Assembly (NCBI GenBank): GCA_037951165.1
Contig: JBBDHG010000097.1
Span: forward strand, 642,001-706,000
Length of the DNA: 64,000 nucleotides
Reading direction: 5' to 3'
Source of the DNA: Lophius americanus
Taxonomy: Eukaryota; Chordata; Actinopteri; Lophiiformes; Lophiidae
The notes beneath the pieces are model-generated. The model was given only the letters and a program-made list of their open reading frames with translations. It was not told the origin of the DNA and made no database searches. This document shows positions 11,151-22,745 of this stretch, one piece after another (within the stretch, counting starts at the first letter, position 1; every line of letters starts with the position of its first letter). The position numbers and the translations under genes are program-made.

Positions 11151-12227
11151 AATTCAGATTTAGTTTGACTTTTATTTTGGCTTCGTCCTTCATACGTTGA
11201 TATTATTGCTTCAAAAATCTGTTTCCTGTATGATGTTACATATTTGTGGCCCTGTCATTGATCAGATCTCCAAATTCAAAAGAGTTTACGTCCAACAATC
11301 TTTAATTAAGATCATCTTTGTTCATCAGGTTCTGTGTGTAAAGAATTTGATTTGTATTTCCCTCCAAAGTTTCTTGTCAGTGGCTCCATGTTCAGTCTTT
11401 CACTCCTTCCTGTGCCTTTACAGTCATCTGATGACGATTGACAGCAGTTTTTAGACAACTCAAAAAAACTTAGAAATATTATATAGCCTGAATATTTTTA
11501 TCAACTTTATCATCTTTAGTAACATTCTTTACCCAAAATGCAACCAAATATATTATTAAAAAAAAATCTAGAGCTTTGTTTTGATGCAGGGAGGTGTAAC
11601 AATAGACATGTGATTTGGTCCTGACTTCTGGACAAAATCAGAGCGTTAGAGAGTGTTAACAAAGTCTTCTTAGGGCACCAGCTTTTGTGAAGGATCAGGT
11701 ATTCTCTCATGCTGTACTGATTTGAACTGGTATACCAGTTTTTCACGTAAACCTACTGTTTACCCTGTCATTTCTGTATTTTCTTTGCTTGACTGTAACC
11801 TTTTAAGCATACTTCCACTTTTCTGATTGTCAGAGCTGTGTTTGACACTGAGCCTAATATTGCAGCCCTAATTCTTTCTCAAATTTGTAAAATTTTTGTC
11901 TGCCTCCGGCTAAAATTAGCATGTGAGGCAAATTATCCATGTTTAAGATAACCAATAGAGGTGACATGGTGTCCCCGACATTCACTGGTCTGACAAACAT
12001 AAAAGCAGGAAGAAGATGTTTTATAAGTAGGAGACTTCAATAGGAGGTTGGATACTTTAATACCTGCATTTATTGATAAACGTATAAAAGATGATGATTA
12101 GATTTACACCATGTTTGATTGTATGACAGAATGATGTATGCAAACGTTAATTACTAATGTGTGAGTTTTGTTTTTAGTCATTGATGGTCCCCTGATCGTG
12201 GCCACAAGACACACTGGCACTTAAAGT
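11151..12227. other. No gene seen
   Basis: AT-rich sequence with frames of up to 85 codons, none of which resembles a known protein. Confidence 0.5.
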
Positions 12228-12450
12228 TAAAGGTGTAGTGTGTAAAACCTAATGGCATCTAGTGATGAATTGCCAGAATGACACTTATATTGTACCTTAG
12301 CTCCTTCTAACCTGTAACCATCTACAATCTAGTAGCCTCCCCATACAGCTAGCCCTCGTCTGGTGAGTTGAAACCACTGGATGGACTGCAAGGCCCCCAC
12401 CAGTTTACTTCTCACCAATTCCACGAGCTATTTTTTCATGTTTTTCGGTT
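12228..12450 (+). repeat. Partial copy of a common teleost dispersed repeat
   Basis: It begins AAAGGTGTAGTGTGTAAAA, then TGGCATCTAGTGATGAA. From memory this is close to a very abundant non-coding teleost repeat that starts AAGGTGCAGTGTGTA and contains TGGCATCTAGTGG. The right boundary is uncertain. The class (MITE or SINE-like) cannot be settled here. Confidence 0.5.
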
Positions 12451-12659
12451 TTGATCGTGATGTTTCACCAGAGCAAAGACAGCTTGTATTCAGCCAACTG
12501 GGAAAATGTACAGTGTCTTTCCGGTAAAAATACAAAGAGAAGCCACCGACGCACAGTGCAAAATGTGGTTTCTGGTCTAAATAATGTTGACCATGACGAC
12601 TATTGGATGTGGTGGCTCGCCATCTTTAAATGTATTAATAATAAATATAATAATAATAA

Positions 12660-12775
12660 TTTTTATTTTATTTATCACATGTTATACAGTATATACATAC
12701 AGTACAATGTCGTGGAATTTATATCTGCATTTGACCCATCCCTGAGTGAGCAGTGGGCAGCCCCTGTGAAGCATT
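12660..12775 (-). mobile_element. 5'-truncated tail of the tRNA-SINE seen at 50.5 and 57.3 kb
   Basis: Read on the minus strand, GGGCTGCCCACTGCTCACTC and GGGATGGGTCAAATGC match the body of the SINEs at 50496 and 57304. A TTGTACTGTATG-type segment follows. The tRNA-like head is absent. AT-rich ATAATAAT sequence lies beyond the 3' side. It is a dead fragment. Confidence 0.8.
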
Positions 12776-12839
12776 TTGAAAGTTGAAATTTAGACAGTAG
12801 CGTGCGATAAGTTCGTTTCAGATACAACTCAACAGAGCA

Positions 12840-13050
12840 CTTTCCAAAACAGTGCTTAGATGCAGCGAAAGGCTATAGGAAAGACTTTCCGATAAAAAGA
12901 CTTAGACTACCTCATTGCAAAGGAATTAAATCTCATTCGGAAAGGTTCTTTCCATTCGGCAGGGGCCGTTTACATGCAGTATTTTCTTTCTGATAAGGCG
13001 TCTTTTCTGAATCTATTCGGAATTAGGCTGTCCATGTAAACCCACTTAGT
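12840..13050. repeat. Possible MITE-like dispersed repeat
   Basis: The stretch repeats short motifs such as ATTCGGAA and the pairs GTTTACATG / CATGTAAAC (about 12968 and 13032). These are typical of a teleost palindromic element built on GTTTACATG and ATTCGGAAT. I see no clean terminal inverted repeat or target duplication, so this is a weak call. Confidence 0.35.
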
Positions 13051-13809
13051 GTTCAGAGCTCAGCGGTTTCATCTTATGATACCGCTCATCTCAGTGTAAT
13101 TTGGAGACACTCTCGTCCACCCTACATTGCTGCAGGATAGACAGAACATACGACAATCCTACATCTACAAACAGATACACGTTTGCACTTGTGTATCACC
13201 TGTTTCTGTGTACATGCGCATTCACTCTTTGCCTTATTGTACCCATTTTCAAGGTGAGCGCTAAGTGGGCAATAAACAGGAAATGGTGAAAGTTTAATGA
13301 GATGGGAGAGCAGATAAGTTAGAGGAGGAAAACCAGAAAGAGGATGGGAGGGAAATAAGTCAAAGCAAAGAGAGTAATGTGGAAAAGGGAGCAAAGAGGT
13401 GTGTTGTGTGAGTGTGTGTATCAGTGTATGTGTGCTGTGTCCATGGTAGCAGTGGACACACACTGAGGAGGGAGATTGGAGGGGGACAGTGAAGAGCACA
13501 CCCACTCCTTAAAGGAAGAGATTGAAGCAGAGAGAACAAGAGGAGGGGGTGATGAAGAAGAAGAGAGGTAACACTGAAGACAAAAGGAAAACAGGTGAAT
13601 GTTTGTGTGTGTCGGAGCAATATCAGTCAAACGTTCAGCCATGTTTTCCCTTTATACACATTCTGACTCTGAGTGTGATCAATCACCACTTAGTGGAACA
13701 CAAGCCCCTCGCTGTGTTTTTGAAGTCTGATTACCAGCTGGGTTGGGATAGAAAACTGCACTATTTATCCATCTGCTTCTATTTATCTATCTCTGCCTCG
13801 CTATCATAT

Positions 13810-13810
<1 letters not shown>
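13051..13810. other. No gene seen; purine-rich and GT-rich patches
   Basis: It contains GTGT-rich sequence near 13398-13440 and a purine-rich stretch that gives overlapping low-complexity frames on both strands. Nothing resembles a known gene. Confidence 0.5.
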
Positions 13811-13853
<43 letters not shown>

Positions 13854-13893
13854 GCACACACGCACACACGCGCACACACACACACACACACAC
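13811..13893. repeat. (CA)n microsatellite with CG-containing variants
   Basis: About 83 bases of CA dinucleotide repeat, interrupted by CGCGCACA variants in the second half. Confidence 0.95.
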
Positions 13894-14489
13894 ACCCTTG
13901 CTCTTGTGGATATCTCAGTAACAGCTGTATTTTGTTAGCTTTTAGAACTCAGCATGGTGTCTTTTGGAAATAAATGAATGAGTTGCTGAATAAGCTAATT
14001 GAGACATTAGACTTGTTTTTTGTAGTTCCGTAGTTCTTGCTCCAAGTGTTCATATCCAGAGTGGGCTACAATAGCTGAGTTTGTCTATGTGGCAGTATCC
14101 CCATAGGTGGTTAACCCAGGAACATGTTCCCTAAACACTTTAGAGAAAACCTGTTTATGTTGGATTCTTAGGTGGGATCATACAGTATGTGGGACTAAGT
14201 TGGTGGGTAGTATGGACAACATCCAAAGAAATAAACAAAACAAAAAAGTTGATCCCTTCTTCCTAGCTGGTTAAAGCTATTTTTGCTTAATTATAAGAAG
14301 CTATAAGTTGTATATACTTTCTGGTATACTCATTACGGAACAGTAATTTTAAGGCTGTGCACACATGACTTATCCTACGCCCATTTATGGCAGTTTTCGG
14401 CAGGTTTAATACAGATTTATCCCGAAGCAGGAGAACCAAGAAAAGCATCATCTGGATCCTTGATCAGTATAAATGTTTGGCTCAGATTA
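13894..14489. other. No gene seen
   Basis: AT-rich sequence with no recognisable family until the LINE fragment that begins near 14490. Confidence 0.5.
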
Positions 14490-14697
14490 TCTGCTTTATT
14501 TGACATATACAGAGCCGGTGTTCCGTGTCCTGTTGTAGACTCATCTGGGTGTATGGTTGGTAATACTCTCATTAACCACCTCATGTATGCAGTTGATCTG
14601 GTGATTTTATGTCCTTGTAGTGCTGGTCTTCAACAGTTCTTGAGGATATGCTCTCAATATGGTACCGATTTTGACATCATCTATCGCTGTGATTTGT
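14490..14697 (+). pseudogene. LINE reverse transcriptase fragment, YAVD box
   Basis: The plus-strand frame reads VGNTLINHLMYAVDLVI followed by SAGLQQFLRICSQYG. This is the catalytic palm region of a non-LTR reverse transcriptase, in which NHLMYADDLVI is the usual form. Here the box is YAVD (14586-14597), so the second-to-last position is Val instead of Asp and catalysis would be lost. Only about 65 codons remain. It abuts an L2 remnant directly at about 14698, so two elements are joined here. Confidence 0.75.
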
Positions 14698-16440
14698 AAG
14701 CCCCCTTTCTCCATGACCATACTTCTAATCTACCGACCACCCAAATCAAACCCAGCCTTAATCTTTGATATGGACTAACCTTTTTCGACATTTTGCACAA
14801 CCTCTGCCAATATTATAGTACTTGGAGTTATGAACATTCATGTCATCTCCCCTGCATGTCGTTTTGCATCCGAATTTCTCCAACTATTGGATTGTTTTAA
14901 TCTTTTTCGATGTCCCCACCCACACCATGGGGACCACTCTGGATCTAGTCATCACTGACTCTGCTCCCCTCAGCAATCTTCTTTCATGATCTGGGTGTGT
15001 TCGACCACAAGACCGTCTCCATGGAATTTTTGTTTCTGTCCCCCCTCACCAAACCCAAACGTCAAATCTACTTCAGCAATTTGAAAAACATCAACCCAGA
15101 AACCATGACAATCGACCTCCAGCATCTTCTTTCTGCAAACTTTGTATAGGCCAATGACTCAGTGGATTTCTACAATGACTCCCTGAGTATCATCCTGGAT
15201 CACCAGCGAACTACGGAAAACGAAGGCAGCTGGGCGTTTCCCTTGAGCGGCGTTACAGGGATTCAGTTCTAACTGTCCACAAGCTAACCTTTCGGGAACA
15301 CCAAAAGGTCTACCCAAAGTCCCTTCGAGAGGCACGACACTATTCTACTCCAACATCATCAAAACCTGTCCTGGAAATTCTAAGCGGCTGTTTTTTCCAC
15401 TATCAATCATCTCCTAAAACCACAAACTCCCCCAACTACAGAAATTAAAGAAAAGCACTGTAATAGTTTCATGGCTTTCTTTAAATCGAAAATTGACTCA
15501 ATCCGTTCTGTCCTTTCTAGTCCCTCCACTCTACCTATCCAGTCTGCGTATTCCCGGTTTGAGATCTCTGAGCCTATAAACTGTTTCCCAGAAATCTCAC
15601 AGCAAGAGGTTGAGGATATCATCAGGAGGATGAAACCCTCCACCTGTGCCATCGACCCCTTTCCTACAGCCTTAGTGAAAACTAACATCTCTTCCATCCG
15701 TCCCCTTATCACCGCTTTAATAAACCAATCCCTCCATGCTGGCTATGTCCCATCTGCCCTAAAATCCGCCATAATTAGACCACTCCTCAAAAAACCCCAC
15801 TCTCGATCCAGAAGTTTTTGCAAATTACAGGCCCATTTCCAACTCCGGTTCCTCTCCAAAGTACTGGAAAAAGTTGTTGCTTCCCAGCTACTACAACAAG
15901 CTCTTTGAAACAGCACAGACACAGCTCTGCTTAGAGTCCCAAATGACCTACGGATGGCAGCAGATGCTGGTTCACCTTCCCTCCTGATTCTCCTTGCTTT
16001 GTCTGGTGCCTTTGACACTGTTGACCATGGAATACTCCTACACCGCCTACATCACACCATTGGACTCACTCCCACCGCCCTAAACTGGTTTCAATCCTAC
16101 TTCACCGACAGAACAGAATATATTTCCCTTGGAAGTGCAAGGTCCCGGACACACACTGTCACTTGTGGGGACCCCCAGGGTTCAATCATAGGCCCCATTA
16201 ACTTCATACTGCACATACTCAACCTTTGCCATGTCATCAGTTTATATGGACACTCATTCCATTGCTACTCTGATGACACGCAAATCTACATAAAAACTGA
16301 CACATGTTCCTCCGCAGCTTCTCCATTCTCATCGTTATCATGAGCTGCCCTGTCAACTCTCTAAAAATGTGGATGAAAAACAACTTTCTCCAGTTAAACA
16401 GTTCCAAAAACAAAGCAATTCAAATTTGCTTTTTCGACTT
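14698..16440 (+). mobile_element. L2-type LINE (subfamily A), truncated at both ends
   Basis: A plus-strand L2 ORF2 remnant. It starts inside the endonuclease (frames give VDVPTHTMG and LDLVITDSAPLSN), runs through the linker (KPKRQI, FREHQKVY) and the RT N-terminus (FPEISQQEVEDIIRRMKPST), and ends near 16440 just after NFLQLNSSK. The 3' third and tail are missing. The nearest relative in this window is the 33.7-36.3 kb L2. It meets an unassigned stretch and then the Rex1-like LINE. Confidence 0.85.
15471..16343 (+). pseudogene. L2 reverse transcriptase remnant
   Basis: Two open pieces: 15471-15908 (145 codons) with KPSTCAIDPFPTALVKTNIS and IIRPLLKKP, and 15954-16343 (129 codons) with GAFDTVDHGILLHRLHHTIG, LNWFQSYFTDRTEYISLG and CGDPQGSIIGPINF. 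The catalytic box is YSDD (16266-16277), so both Asp residues are kept. Frameshifts near 15815 and a stop at 15906-15908 separate the pieces. A segment of the RT around the FQSGFR motif is missing between them. Confidence 0.85.
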
Positions 16441-16629
16441 GTGCAAAACAGGATGTCTTAAGAGTAGAAAGTCAAAAATCCTCCGTCTTATACTTGTACA
16501 GAATATGTATTATATATATCTTGGCGCCCCTCGTGTGTGGCCGCCTGTTACAGCAGCTCCCGCTCTCCTTGAGCATTTTTTCTTCAAGTTACTTATCTTT
16601 TTTCGTCATTTGTATTTATATTTTTTTAA
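16441..16629. other. Junction between L2 and Rex1-like LINE
   Basis: About 190 bases that match neither neighbour clearly. It may be the 5' untranslated part of the Rex1-like LINE or older host DNA. Confidence 0.4.
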
Positions 16630-17595
16630 GTGTGCTTTCGAACACAGCAGTCGAGGCATGGAGAGAATAGCCACTGTTTTTGCGCTGTTCTGCCTTTTTT
16701 TTTTGTCCGTCTCCGGGACTCCGTACTCAGCCACGCGCCTATTGTTTACAGTAGGGATCAGCTGTTAGGTAGCACCGTGGTGCTGCCCAAGGAGAGGCCC
16801 GAGGTTCCCCGCGAACTGAAGAGGAGTAGACGGGGGATACGCGCTGGATTGCAGCGTCGCGCGAGGAGGAAACGCTACAGACCCGTTGTCCCATCCGTAG
16901 TCATTGGGAACGTGAGATCCCTCCCCAATAAGATGGACGAGTTACTGGCGGTCACGCGGCACCAGCAGACATATCGGGAATGCAGTTTCATGGTGTTTAC
17001 GGAAACATGGCTGACCACGGACGGCTTCAAGCTGCTGAGAGCAGACAGGACAACGGGAAGCGGTAAGAGGAAAGGAGGAGGGCTGGCAGTGTTTGTGAAT
17101 GATAGATGGTGTAAATCTGGGCACACCACTATTAAAGAGCAACACTGCTGTAAAGACATCGAGCTGTTAGCCGTTAGCACGAGAGCGAACTACCGCGGGA
17201 GTCTACCGTGGGAGTTCTCGCATTTTATCGCAATAGCAGCGTACATCCCCCCCTCTGCCAACGGCGATGATGCCTGTCACGTCATCAACTCGGTGACTAG
17301 CAGGCTGCAGACACAGCACCCGCAGACTCTCCTCCTGATCTCTGGTGACTTCAACCATGCCCCCCCATCGTCCACACTGCCCAAATTCACACAGTATGTC
17401 ACATGCTGCACCAGGGACAATAGGACACTGGGCTTGTTTTATGCCAACACCAAGGAGGCATACACCTCATCCCCCCTCCCTCCCCTGGGAAGATCAGACC
17501 ACAATCTGGTTCATCTCCAGCCAGTGTACAAACCCGTCGTACACAGGCAACCAGCCGTGACCCGCACAGTGCGGAAATGGTCCCAAGAGACTTAA
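16630..17595 (+). pseudogene. Uninterrupted APE-type endonuclease domain of the Rex1-like LINE
   Basis: Open for 321 codons to a TAA at 17593. Endonuclease motifs are all present in order: GNVRSLPNKMDEL, FTETWL (about 16996-17013), GGLAVFVNDRWC, AAYIPPSA, ISGDFNHA (about 17336-17359) and GRSDHNLV (about 17488-17511). In the family this domain nicks genomic DNA to prime reverse transcription. The true start is uncertain: the first about 45 codons look like 5' leader and do not resemble the domain. The frame would continue past the TAA (DALKDCFDTVK), so the stop is a later mutation and the protein would be cut from its RT. Confidence 0.85.
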
Positions 17596-18804
17596 GATGC
17601 TCTGAAGGACTGTTTTGACACTGTCAAAACTGTGCGGGAGGAGTTCTGTGACTCTCACAGGGAGAACATCGATAACCTTACAGACTGCATCACGAACTAT
17701 ATCAACTTCTGTGTGGAGATCACCGTACCCACCAGGACTGTGCGGTATTTCTCCAACAACAAACCCTGGATTAGTCCGGACATAAAGGTCTTCCTAAAGG
17801 AGAAGAAGAGAAAGTTTAGGTCAGGAAACAAGTAGGAACTGAGGAGGAAAATCAGAGAGGGGAAGAACTCCTACAGGAAGAAGATGGAGGACCAGCTGCA
17901 GCAGAACAACATCAGTGGTGTTTGTAGAGGCCTAAAAACCATCTCAGGCTTCAAGGGACCAAACTCCGAAGCTGCCCCCAATCCTCCAGCCCGACTCCCA
18001 CAGCTGGAATCCCTCTCAGCCCCCCTGGTGCACTGCCACTCCCCCAACTCCGCTCCCACTACAATGAACTCCCAGCCACATCCCACTGCTCTATCTAACA
18101 CTGTGGTTGTCTGCAGTACGGGGGCCCCGCAGGGAACGGTCCTGGCTCCGTTCCTCTTCACGCACTACACTGCAGACCTCTCATACAACGCACCCATGTG
18201 TCACCTACAGATGTTCTCTGATGACTCTGCAATCGTCGGTCTCATCGCAGACGGGGACGACAAGGAGTACAGAGGACTGACGCAGGACTTTGTTTACTGG
18301 TGCCAATGGAACCCACTCCAGATCAACGCGGGTAAGATCAAGGAGGTGGACTTCCGCAGCCCCCCCCCGGACTCACAACTCCACGGCACTTTATAAAAAG
18401 GGACAGAGCCGACTCTATCTGCTGAGGAGACTGAGGTCTTTTGGAGTGGAGGGGGCGCTCCTGAAGACCTTCTATGACTCTGTGGTGGCGTCGGCCATAT
18501 TTTATGGAGTGGTCTGGTGGGGCAGCAGCATCTCAGCTGCTGACAGGAGGAAATGGACAAACTAATCGGGAAGGCCAGTTCGGTCCTGAGATGTCCTCTG
18601 GACCCAGTGCAGGGGGTGGGAGACAGGAGAATGATGGCCAAGCTGTTATCTCTTCATGACAAAATCTCCCACCCCATGCAGGACACCATCCCCGCACTGG
18701 AGAGCTCCTTCAGCGACAGGCTCCTTCACCCCAAGTGTGTGAAGGAGCGATATCGCCGATCTTTCCTTCCTGCAGCAGTCAGACTATTCAACCAGGACTG
18801 CTAG
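17596..18804 (+). pseudogene. Rex1-like reverse transcriptase and C-terminus, deleted
   Basis: After the TAA the frame continues (VREEFCDSHRENIDNLTDCI, FSNNKPWISPDIKVFLKEKK) to a TAG at 17833. Frame 17884-18396 then reads GAPQGTVLAPFLFTHYTADL and the catalytic box FSDD (18214-18225), which is intact. The RT fingers expected between GFKGPN and STGAPQG are missing. Frames 18290-18565 and 18553-18804 give LYLLRRLRSFGVEGALLKTF, VVASAIFYGVVWWG, DPVQGVGDRRMM and the C-terminus. Two frameshifts and two stops make it non-functional. Confidence 0.85.
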
Positions 18805-19068
18805 TAACACACATGCACGCACACACACAGACACAGACACACACACGCACGTGCACGCATACGCACACGCACGCACGCCTCACTTGCAATTTGCACTATG
18901 GGACAGTATACTATTCAAAATGTCCACATTTCAACTGCACATTTAATTTAATTTAATTTAATTGTATATAATGTTATTCTGTAATATGCTCTTTGCCGCT
19001 GTAACTCTGCAATTTCCCCGTTGTGGGACTAATAAAGGTTTATCTTATCTTATCTTATCTTCTCTTAT
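18805..19068 (+). repeat. Rex1-like LINE 3' region with CA array and (ATCTT)n tail
   Basis: Right after the ORF2 stop there is a CA/CG-rich array (about 18810-18878), then a TTTAA pentanucleotide run (about 18943-18962), and finally GGACTAATAAAGGTTT followed by ATCTT repeats (about 19026-19068). The AATAAA doubles as a polyadenylation signal. The last about 20 bases resemble the tail of the SINEs at 50.7 and 57.5 kb. Confidence 0.8.
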
Positions 19069-19341
19069 GTTATTGCTTTACATTTCATGAGAAAAACCCT
19101 CAAAAACTCCCAGTAATTCAAAAGTAAACTTTCGGATTTGGACCGGAGGTCAAATCTCTTACTCCTGTTTGCCCTGGAAGTCATACATTCCTGCATCAAA
19201 ATAAAGATAAAGAGAAGGAAGTCGCGGGATGACAGTAGTAAGTCACCAGAAGAGCTTTGCCAGTCGCCACCAGACTAGAGTGAAACAGCACAGAAAAGAG
19301 TGAAGAATTAAACATGGTAATGCAAATGAGTAGCTATGTCT
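19069..19341. other. No gene seen
   Basis: Unique-looking sequence between the Rex1-like tail and a short palindrome. Confidence 0.5.
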
Positions 19342-19378
19342 GTGTCTGTGGAGGGAATTACAAACCCTCCACAGACAC
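19342..19378. repeat. Perfect 14-bp inverted repeat with 9-base loop
   Basis: GTGTCTGTGGAGGG (19342-19355) pairs exactly with CCCTCCACAGACAC (19365-19378). No transposon end or rho-type or Pol III context is visible. Confidence 0.9.
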
Positions 19379-19454
19379 GGAATTTGAAGAAAAAGGGTAA
19401 AGGATTTTAATTAAAGTTAATCAGCGGTACCTCAACTCTGTTGAATTTAGGTGC

Positions 19455-21053
19455 TTGTTGTCTCAAGGTGCTTTCCAGAAAGAGCAGGTCTAGACCAGAC
19501 TCTTTATATAATTATCTACAGGACCCAACAAATTCCTCCTTGAGCAAGCACTTGGCGACAATGGCGAGAAAAAACTTTCCTTTAACGGGCAGAAACCTCG
19601 AGCAGATCCAAGCAGATCAGGGTGGACGGCCTACTGCCATGACCGGTCAGGTTTGATATAAAAGAGAGTGAGAGCAAGAAAGAGAGAGACACATGTGAGG
19701 AGAGATATGCACTAAAGTGAGTGGGGTGTATAAAGAGGGCCAGTGAGAGAGGAAGAGAGAAAGGCTCAGTGCCTCACAGTGGTGCTGGAGGCCAAGGTCA
19801 TACCATCCAGAGTAGATATATCATCAGATAAATTGTTTCTAAGGTGTTTAGGTCCCAACACAATAACTTCCGTTTTATCTGAGTTTAATAGTAAAAAGTT
19901 GCAGGTCATCCAAGTCTTAATGCCTTTGAGACACGCCTCTAAATTGGATAAGTGACTACATTCACCTGGTTTCATTGATAAGTAAAATTTCAGTGTCATC
20001 AGCATAACAGTGACTGTTTATGGAGTGTTTCCTTATAATGTTGCCTAAAGGGAGCAAATATAGTATGAATAATATTGGCCCAAGCACAGATCCCTGGGGA
20101 ACTCCGTGGGTAACTTTACTATGCATGGAGGATTCATTGTTAACAGATACATACTGAGATCTTCCACATAAATATGACTTAAACCAATTTTATACATTGT
20201 CTTTGATGCCAATTAGGTTTCCAAGTGTTTTTATTAGAATTTGGTGGTCAATAGTATCAAATGCAGCACTAAGATCCAACAAGACCAGAACAGAGGCCAG
20301 TCCCTCATTAGATGCCATTAAAAGGTCATTCGTAACTTTGACCAGTGCTGTTTCTGTACTATGGTGAACTCTAAAACCTGATTGGAAATCCACAAATAAA
20401 CTATTTTTACGCAGAAGATCACACAATTGTTCGGCTACCACTTTCTCTAAGATTTTTGAGAGGAAAGGAAGGTTAGAGGCCCATAATTTGCTAAAGCTTC
20501 TGGATCAAGAGTCGGCTTTTTAAGTAATGGTTTGATTATAGCTATTTTAAAGGACTTTGGTACGTAGCCTGAATTTAATGATAGATTTATGATTTCTAAT
20601 AGACAGTTGCTGACTAAGGGTAAACTTTCTTTAAGTAGACTAGTTGGGATAGGGTGTAGGAGACAGGTTGTTGTTTTGGATAAGGAAATAAGGGAAGTTA
20701 ATTGTTTGAGATCAATGGGAATAAAGCGGTCTAGATCTGCTCCAGGTCTATCTGTTGTTTCCAAGCACATAGTCCTGGGGTGTAAACTTGAGCCAATTGA
20801 AGGCCGGAGGTTATGGATCTTGTCTCTAATACTTATAATTTTGTCATTAAAGAAACTCAAGAAGTCATCGCTACTAAGGGTTTTAGGAATATGGGGCTCG
20901 ATAGAACTCTGACTGTCAGTCAGCCTGGCTACAGTGCTGAAGAAAAACCTTCTTTTTATTTTCCTCGATCAGTGCAGAGTAATAGGCCGCTCTGGCGCTG
21001 CGGATGGCTGTCTTATATTTTTTAATGCTATCTTGCCAGGCTAATCGGGACTC
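19455..21053 (-). mobile_element. L2-type LINE (subfamily B), minus strand, with deletion
   Basis: Read on the minus strand: RT N-terminus, RT palm, then a jump into the 3' untranslated region. The 3' region includes the block CTTGAGACAACAAG near 19455 and the purine/pyrimidine-biased stretch near 19670-19770. Compared with the copy at 42.6-46.7 kb about 0.7 kb is missing between the RT palm and the 3' region (junction near 19770), and the terminal ATTG tail is absent. It also lacks the 5' endonuclease. Confidence 0.85.
19766..20860 (-). pseudogene. L2 reverse transcriptase remnant, minus strand
   Basis: Three open pieces read from right to left. 20447-20860 (137 codons) has MSFFNDKIISIRDKI, TCLLHPIPTSLLKESLPLV and IIKPLLKKPTLDPEAL. 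20190-20441 (83 codons) has DFQSGFRVHHSTETALVKVT and LDLSAAFDTIDHQILIKTL. 19766-20005 (79 codons) has LNSDKTEVIVLGPKHLRN. Frameshifts separate them, and the region with the GVPQGSVLGP and YADD motifs (about 20010-20150) is in another frame. This copy keeps the RT segment that the 42.6-46.7 kb copy has lost. Confidence 0.85.
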
Positions 21054-22474
21054 ACTTTTATGTAGTTACTTGTCGGTTAAGTAACACTCAGTTAAACCAT
21101 TATTTTAACATTAACTGAGAAGAGACAATGCTGACAGCAGGGGAATCATTTCCAACATTTAAAACTTTAAAGTGTAATAGCAATCTACTTTAGAGTTATG
21201 AAGTTAAATTGAAGAAATAAGCTTTTGCCATTGAACCGTAGCATACAGATTAATATAGAATAATATTGTGATTTTTTTTAAATCTGAGTTAACCATACAG
21301 CATAATAATAAATATTGTAAATAGTAAATAAACACCGCATTTCCCAAATTTTTTGTGCATGTAATGTCAAATTAGAATTTTGCAATACATTGCAATACGT
21401 AACATAATATGTCAAAAGATATGGTAATATATCCCAATAAGAAAATTCACTGCAACATCCAACCTGATTGGTTAGGTTCACTTTTTGCACAGCTCTGTGG
21501 AGGAGTCTGTGTTCTGACAACATTTTATCAGAACCAGCCGTTATTTTCAACAGTACAGTAGCTCCTCTGATGAATTGGACAACATGGGCTAGCTATAAAG
21601 ACCAAATTGATACAGTGCTGAAGCAGAAAACAGTTATGGATTAAAAATAAGGATTATGGTATTAGTAAAAGTGATGATGTGCCAAATCCAATTTTTACTG
21701 AAACGCCAGTAATCAGCTTCAGAAGTTCCCCCCTGCAAAACAAACTGTCCATAGCTATCCTCCACCAGACAACCAACCATCAAGGTTGGATTCAAACCTA
21801 TTGGTCCTATAAGTGCAACCAATGTAACCAGTTTACAAATGTAACACTGTAATACATCATCAAGTATTGACTGCTTATGCCATATCAACTGTTCTCCAGG
21901 TGTCACTCCGATGACTCCTATGGTAGTAACAACTGCAGACCAGGAGGACCCAACAAGACCTCTTGTTATGGGTATTTATAATTCAGAAATAATATGTGAT
22001 TAAAGTTGATAAGGGCATTTGAGACAAGACTGAGACCAAATTTAAGAAAATGTAATAAAACACTATGGTGAAAAACTGAATCTCACTTCCAGTTCTCCAT
22101 CATTATTTATTCATTTATTTTAAAGCCTGTCCTGTCCAGCTGCCTCGGAATGCAGAATGAAAATCTGGCTGCCTTGCAATGCCAGACAGATTTCAGTTTG
22201 CAAAGGAGGAGTCTGTCATACTCGTCATACTGATACTCCAGTTGCGTGTACTGGATTTTATTTGTTATTATTGTGTGTTATTAGTTAATGAGGCGCCCGG
22301 ACCAAACAATGGGCTCGCGGGGATGGGAGAAAGACAGTGGGAAGATATACAAAGGGGTCGGGGGAATAAGGAACAATATAGTGGAACAAACATCTACGAG
22401 GAAGGCAACAAAAACAATAGCAGCAACTATATAAAAATAAATATGTATTTATATGCATACATATATACATGCAA

Positions 22475-22481
<7 letters not shown>
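21054..22481. other. No gene seen
   Basis: About 1.4 kb of AT-rich unique-looking sequence. Minus-strand frames of 90 codons at 21278-21550 and 21634-21906 show no family features. Confidence 0.5.

Positions 22482-22522
<41 letters not shown>
22482..22522. repeat. (AT)n microsatellite
   Basis: About 41 bases of AT dinucleotide preceded by ACACACAC. Confidence 0.95.
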
Positions 22523-22529
<7 letters not shown>

Positions 22530-22589
22530 CCACATATCAACGTTACATTTTTAACTACATCACTTTGTTACTATTACTGTGAATCTGTG

Positions 22590-22745
22590 TGCGCAGAGCC
22601 CACCCCGAAGAGGGCAGGCCGAGCCCCCCCGGAGGGCCACAGAGGGAGCAGTCACCGCAAGGACCCAACCTGCAGTGGGTCAGGACACAGCGGGCCCCAA
22701 GCCCAGTCGGAGGTCAACAGCTCCCAAGTACAGGTAGGGCCGACG
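22590..22745. other. GC-rich patch of unknown origin
   Basis: A sharply GC-rich, CCC/GGG-rich block in an AT-rich setting, with CAGAGCCCACCCCGAAGAGG and GGGCCCCAAGCCCAGTCGG. It lies inside a plus-strand open frame (22179-22886) that runs through the AT array and so is probably not coding. A similar composition recurs at 26330-26560. It may be the edge of an unidentified retroelement. Confidence 0.4.

Larger units (their letters stand above)
16630..19068 (+). mobile_element. Rex1/Babar-like (CR1-group) LINE, internally deleted
   Basis: A plus-strand LINE with an endonuclease near the 5' end, a shortened reverse transcriptase, the ORF2 C-terminus ending SFLPAAVRLFNQDC (stop near 18803), and a 3' region ending in AATAAAGGTTTATCTTATCT plus further ATCTT units. 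That tail is typical of Rex1/Babar-type elements, from memory. Two deletions remove the RT fingers (near 17960-18110) and part of the thumb or linker (near 18385). It is the best-preserved LINE end in the window. Confidence 0.85.

Noticed and set aside
13522..13938. 138-codon ORF ending in a His-Thr repeat
   Set aside because: The C-terminal part is the CA microsatellite and the N-terminal part is purine-rich low complexity.
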